Source: Dehalococcoidia bacterium
GTDB lineage: Bacteria; Chloroflexota; Dehalococcoidia; Tepidiformales; Tepidiformaceae
Direction of reading: 5' to 3'
NCBI GenBank assembly: GCA_007126855.1
Contig: SLAK01000397.1
Location: 1-8,486, forward strand
Length of the DNA stretch: 8,486 nucleotides
The first letter of the stretch is position 1. Each line of letters starts with the position of its first letter. Under the pieces are notes generated by a model. The model ran no database searches. It saw only the letters and a list, made by a program, of their open reading frames with translations, and was not told the DNA's origin. This document shows, piece by piece, positions 5,345 to 8,486 of this stretch. A program made the translations under genes and the position numbers.

Positions 5345-6361
5345 GTGACAACAAAAATTGGCATCAACGGCTTTGGCCGCATTGGGCGGCTGACGCTTCG
5401 TTCTATCGTCGACCGGAACGCTGGCGACCTGGAAGTCGTGGCGATCAATGACCTGGTGGAGCCGGCGGTCAACGCGAACCTGCTGAAATACGACAGCAAC
5501 TACGGCACATGGGGCCACGATGTCCGCGCGACGGACAACGGGATCATGGTTGATGGCAAGGAGATACGCGTTACCGCCGAGCGCGACCCGGCCAACATCC
5601 CGTGGGCTGAGGCGGGTGTCGACATCGTTATCGAATCAACGGGTTTCTTCACCGACGCGCAGCAGGCGTCGAATCACCGTGGGAACGGGGTGAAGAAGGT
5701 GGTCATCAGCGCGCCGGCCAAGAACGAAGATGTGACGGTGGTGCTTGGCGTCAACGAAGACCGCTATGACCCGTCGCAGCACCATGTGATTTCGAACGCG
5801 AGCTGCACGACGAACGGCCTGGCCCCGATCGTCAAGGTGCTGGTGGACAACCTCGGCATCCAGAAGGGCCAGATGACCACCATCCACAGCTACACGAACT
5901 CGCAGAAGATCCTGGACCAGGCTGGCGGCAAGGACATGCGCGAAATGCGCGCGGGCGGGCTGAACATCGTGCCGACGTCGACCGGTGCGGCTCGCGCGCT
6001 GCGCCTCGTCATCCCGGAAGTCGAAGGCAAGCTGGATGGCCTGGCCTACCGGGTGCCGACGCCGACTGTGTCGATCGTCGAGGTGGTTGCCCTGACGGAG
6101 CGGGAGACTACGGCGGAAGCGCTGAACGACATCGTCCGGGAGACTGCGGCGGAAAAGATGAAAGGCATCCTGGGTCTGACGATGGACCCGGTGGTTTCGA
6201 TGGACTTGAAGGGCGATGAGCGGTCGAGCATCGTTGACGGGCAATCGACGAAGGTGGTCAGCGGGAACCTGGTGAAGCTGGCGGCGTGGTACGACAACGA
6301 ATGGGGTTATGCCTGCCGGCTCGGCGACCTCTGTGCATACATAGCGAAAAAGGGACTCTAA
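5345..6361 (+). CDS. gap: Glyceraldehyde-3-phosphate dehydrogenase, type I
   Basis: The enzyme oxidises glyceraldehyde 3-phosphate with NAD and phosphate to 1,3-bisphosphoglycerate in the cytoplasm. The 338-residue product has the normal family length. The Rossmann motif GINGFGRIGR is at 6-15, and Asp36 (AIND) favours NAD over NADP. The catalytic cysteine is Cys154 in NASCTTN (151-157), and His181 in TIHSYTN is the base that activates it. TSTGAA (211-216) is the substrate phosphate loop, and WYDNEWGY lies near the C-terminus. All key residues are present. The start is a GTG. It stands alone: no phosphoglycerate kinase or triosephosphate isomerase gene follows, and the next gene is a membrane glycosyltransferase 98 bp on. 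The PPi-type phosphofructokinase lies about 1.6 kb upstream on the same strand, so the two glycolytic genes are near each other but interrupted. Confidence 0.97.
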   Translation: MTTKIGINGFGRIGRLTLRSIVDRNAGDLEVVAINDLVEPAVNANLLKYDSNYGTWGHDVRATDNGIMVDGKEIRVTAERDPANIPWAEAGVDIVIESTGFFTDAQQASNHRGNGVKKVVISAPAKNEDVTVVLGVNEDRYDPSQHHVISNASCTTNGLAPIVKVLVDNLGIQKGQMTTIHSYTNSQKILDQAGGKDMREMRAGGLNIVPTSTGAARALRLVIPEVEGKLDGLAYRVPTPTVSIVEVVALTERETTAEALNDIVRETAAEKMKGILGLTMDPVVSMDLKGDERSSIVDGQSTKVVSGNLVKLAAWYDNEWGYACRLGDLCAYIAKKGL

Positions 6362-6425
6362 ACGCGTGCTGCCGCGGTGCAGCGGGAAGTAAGCAGGAGT
6401 CGTATCCTCTAGGCCGTTAGTCTCA

Positions 6426-6452
6426 GTGAGGCGCCAGCACGTGGCGCCTCAC
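6426..6452 (+). repeat. Perfect 11-bp hairpin directly before the GT39 start codon
   Basis: GTGAGGCGCCA (6426-6436) pairs perfectly with TGGCGCCTCAC (6442-6452) around the 5-nt loop GCACG. It ends 7 nt before the ATG at 6460, and about 65 nt after the GAPDH stop. There is no U-run after it, so it does not look like a standard intrinsic terminator. A smaller stem, GCTGC (6368-6372) with GCAGC (6379-6383), sits just after the GAPDH stop. It may be a GAPDH transcript end or a structure limiting ribosome entry on the next gene. Confidence 0.7.
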
Positions 6453-6459
6453 GCGGCGC

Positions 6460-8486
6460 ATGGGGGATGGCTTGGCCGAGACGCCAGCAGACCGCGAGGC
6501 ACCAGCGCGCGAGTGGACCCGTACCCCGGTTGCAGTCCTATCGGGCCTGCTCCGCTGGGAGGTGGGCCTGCTGGGCGTGCTGCTTATCGGTGCGCTGCTG
6601 CGCTTCCATGGCCTGGGGTGGGACCAGCACCCGGATGCAGCGTACCCGCTGCAGATGCACCCGGACGAGCGGTTCCTGTCCATCGTCTCGAGCGGGGCGG
6701 ACTGGCCGTCTTCGGTGGGCGAATACTTTGACACCGACGCCAGCCCGCTGAACCCGTACAACGTCGAGGGCGTCAACTCCTACGTCTACGGCACCTTCCC
6801 CTTGTTCTTGCAGAAGGGCATCGCCACGGCCGCCGACCGCGGCCTTTTCGCGCCGCTCGAATGGGCCGGGGTGGTGGTGCCGGAAGGCGACCCGCCCGGC
6901 GCCGGGAATTCCTATAACCAGGCAGTGGTCTGGGGCCGGCTGCTCACGGCAACCACGGATACGCTGACGATCCTGCTGGTCTTCGCGCTGGGTGCGGTGC
7001 TGTTCAGCCGTCCGGTAGGCTTACTGGCCGCGTTGGGCTACGCGCTGGCGGTGCTACCGACGCAGCTGGCGCACTTCTTCACGATGGACCCCTACGTCAC
7101 CTTCTTCGCGGCGGCGACGGTGCTCACCTCCGTGCTGGCGGTGACGGCATCGGGCTGGCAGCGATCGCTGGTGTGGGCGCTGCTCACAGGCGTTGGGCTT
7201 GGGCTGCTGCTGGCGAGCAAGCCGAGCGCGCTCATCCTGGTGCCGGTGCCGGTCGCGGCCTATGCGGTGCGGATCGCGTTGCGGGACCTGCCGCGGCTGG
7301 GCCTGCGATGGCGCGGCGAGCGGCCACGCATTCGCGGCACCTGGGCGGGGGACATCGCCTGGCTGTCGCTGGCGTTGATCGTGGGCGCGGTGGTCTTCCG
7401 GATAGCGCAGCCCTACGCTTTTGTCGCGCCGGATTTTGGCAGCGGGCCGGTGGACTTTGTGCGCGGGCTGGTGAACCTCTTCGATATTAGCCCGGCATGG
7501 CGCGCGGACCTCGAGCGGGAAGTGGACTTCCAGGACGGCAACGTCGGCTTCCCCCCGTTTATCCAGTTCGCGGACTACGTGCCGTTTGTGACGCCGTTGC
7601 AGCACATGGTGCTGTGGGGGATGGGCCCACTGCTGGGGTTGAGCGGGATTGCCGCGACCATTGGTGCGGCGGTGATGATGTTCCGCCGGCGCGAGCTCGT
7701 GTTCCTGATGCCGCTGACGCTGGCAGTGATCATCCTTGGCTTCCACGGCCCGCGCTTCGTGGCGTTCATGCGCTACTTCCAGCCGATGTACCCGGTGCTG
7801 TTCCTGTTCGCGGGGTGGGCCGCTCTCGAGCTGTGGCGAATGGCACGCGGATTGGACCCCTATGCACCGGTGCCACGACAGGCGCGAACGTTCGGGCGAT
7901 GGGTGCGACTGCCGGCGGGCCTGCTCCGCGGCTTTCATCTGCGATGGGCTATAGCGACGGCGGTAACGGTCGTGATGCTGGCGACGGCATGGTGGGCACT
8001 GGCCTTCCAGAACGTCTACCGGGAGGAGCACCCGCGAATCCAGGCCAGCGAATGGATCTACGAGAACGTGCCTCCAGGCTCGGCGATCACGGGTGAGCTG
8101 TGGGACGACACCGTGCCGTACAACCTGCCGGGACAATCGGCCGGCCAGTACCGCTTCGTGATGCTGGACCTCTACCGGACCGATTCGCTGGAGAAGGTCC
8201 GGGACCTGGTTTTCGGTCCCCCGGACACCGAGGGCGAAGGGCTGGAAGGCGCGGATTATGTCGCGGTCACGTCGAACCGTATCCGCGATTCGGTGCCGAA
8301 GCTGGAGCGCTCCTACCCGGCGACCATCCGCTACTACGAATTACTGGAGTCGGGCGAGCTGGGATTCGAGCGTGTCGCCACCTTTGAGGTGCGGCCTTCC
8401 TTCCTGGGCATCGCGGTCGATGACCGGGGCGCCGAGGAGGCTTTCACGGTCTACGACCATCCCGAGGTCTGGATCTTCGAGAAGAC
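6460..8486 (+). CDS. GT39-type membrane glycosyltransferase, 3' end outside the window
   Basis: The frame from ATG 6460 is open to the window edge, giving at least 675 residues. It is a polytopic GT-C-fold protein with roughly ten or eleven predicted helices (for example 33-49, 165-183, 186-202, 211-230, 254-274, 298-316, 383-406, 412-428, 440-458, 495-516). MHPDERF at 66-72, in the first extracytoplasmic loop, carries the acidic pair typical of ArnT/PMT-like catalytic sites. FFTMDPYVTFF (206-216) fits a second conserved loop. After the last helix comes a soluble region (about 520-675) ending in VYDHPEVWIFEK, a closing segment I associate with Chloroflexota GT39/DUF2298-like proteins, so the stop is probably close. 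Such enzymes move a sugar from a polyprenyl-phosphate carrier to a lipid, protein or glycan; the acceptor is unknown. No Shine-Dalgarno precedes the ATG. TTG 6472, with GGGGGA at 6462-6467, is an alternative start. An in-frame TGA at 6427 bars longer versions. Confidence 0.85.
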   Translation, partial: MGDGLAETPADREAPAREWTRTPVAVLSGLLRWEVGLLGVLLIGALLRFHGLGWDQHPDAAYPLQMHPDERFLSIVSSGADWPSSVGEYFDTDASPLNPYNVEGVNSYVYGTFPLFLQKGIATAADRGLFAPLEWAGVVVPEGDPPGAGNSYNQAVVWGRLLTATTDTLTILLVFALGAVLFSRPVGLLAALGYALAVLPTQLAHFFTMDPYVTFFAAATVLTSVLAVTASGWQRSLVWALLTGVGLGLLLASKPSALILVPVPVAAYAVRIALRDLPRLGLRWRGERPRIRGTWAGDIAWLSLALIVGAVVFRIAQPYAFVAPDFGSGPVDFVRGLVNLFDISPAWRADLEREVDFQDGNVGFPPFIQFADYVPFVTPLQHMVLWGMGPLLGLSGIAATIGAAVMMFRRRELVFLMPLTLAVIILGFHGPRFVAFMRYFQPMYPVLFLFAGWAALELWRMARGLDPYAPVPRQARTFGRWVRLPAGLLRGFHLRWAIATAVTVVMLATAWWALAFQNVYREEHPRIQASEWIYENVPPGSAITGELWDDTVPYNLPGQSAGQYRFVMLDLYRTDSLEKVRDLVFGPPDTEGEGLEGADYVAVTSNRIRDSVPKLERSYPATIRYYELLESGELGFERVATFEVRPSFLGIAVDDRGAEEAFTVYDHPEVWIFEK

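Noticed and set aside
7497..8096. A 199-codon plus-strand frame overlapping the glycosyltransferase
   Set aside because: It is a shifted frame within a continuous longer gene, and the translation has no family features.
7054..8136. A 360-codon minus-strand frame across the glycosyltransferase gene
   Set aside because: It is Arg/Gln/His-rich and lacks hydrophobic cores. The plus frame from 6460 is continuous to the window edge and has membrane helices and GT39-like motifs.
1..8486. CRISPR array, tRNA or rRNA genes, insertion sequence ends, toxin-antitoxin or phage genes
   Set aside because: I looked for repeated spacers, clover-leaf-like segments, transposase motifs and small gene pairs and saw none.

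Overview
This is a GC-rich bacterial chromosomal window that carries mostly housekeeping and cell-envelope genes. Every main reading frame is intact, and there are no insertion sequences, integrases, tRNA or rRNA genes, or CRISPR repeats. The best guess for the source is a Chloroflexota-like bacterium. This rests on the style of the long GT39-type membrane glycosyltransferase at the right edge (a His-Pro-Asp-Glu motif in the first loop and a Tyr-Asp-His-Pro segment near the end) and on the PPi-type phosphofructokinase. It is an inference from remembered protein families, not a database result.

Layout. The left part (1-2241) is read leftward. It holds an AI-2E-family membrane transporter homologue, then 51 bp downstream an alpha/beta hydrolase with a complete Ser-Asp-His triad, then a possible further leftward gene of which only the first codons are in view. 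The right part (2403-8486) is read rightward. It holds a phosphofructokinase with the PPi-dependent signature, a MobA/MocA-type nucleotidyltransferase closely followed by a degenerate HAD-like protein, a glyceraldehyde-3-phosphate dehydrogenase starting at GTG, and a polytopic GT39-type glycosyltransferase that runs off the window. The two halves diverge from a 161-bp control region at 2242-2402.

How the genes may work together. The phosphofructokinase and GAPDH are both glycolytic and lie on the same strand, but two unrelated genes separate them. GAPDH is also not followed by phosphoglycerate kinase or triosephosphate isomerase, as it often is in other bacteria. The nucleotidyltransferase and HAD genes are 15 bp apart and are probably co-transcribed. 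The GT39 protein probably transfers sugar from a lipid carrier at the membrane and is unrelated to its neighbours.

No clearly new biological system is visible. The items most worth a second look are: a perfect 13-bp stem with a 3-nt loop inside the nucleotidyltransferase coding sequence; the HAD-like protein that has lost two of its four motif positions; a perfect 11-bp hairpin just before the start codon of the GT39 gene; a long wobble-containing hairpin after the phosphofructokinase gene; and two short perfect palindromes in intergenic regions.
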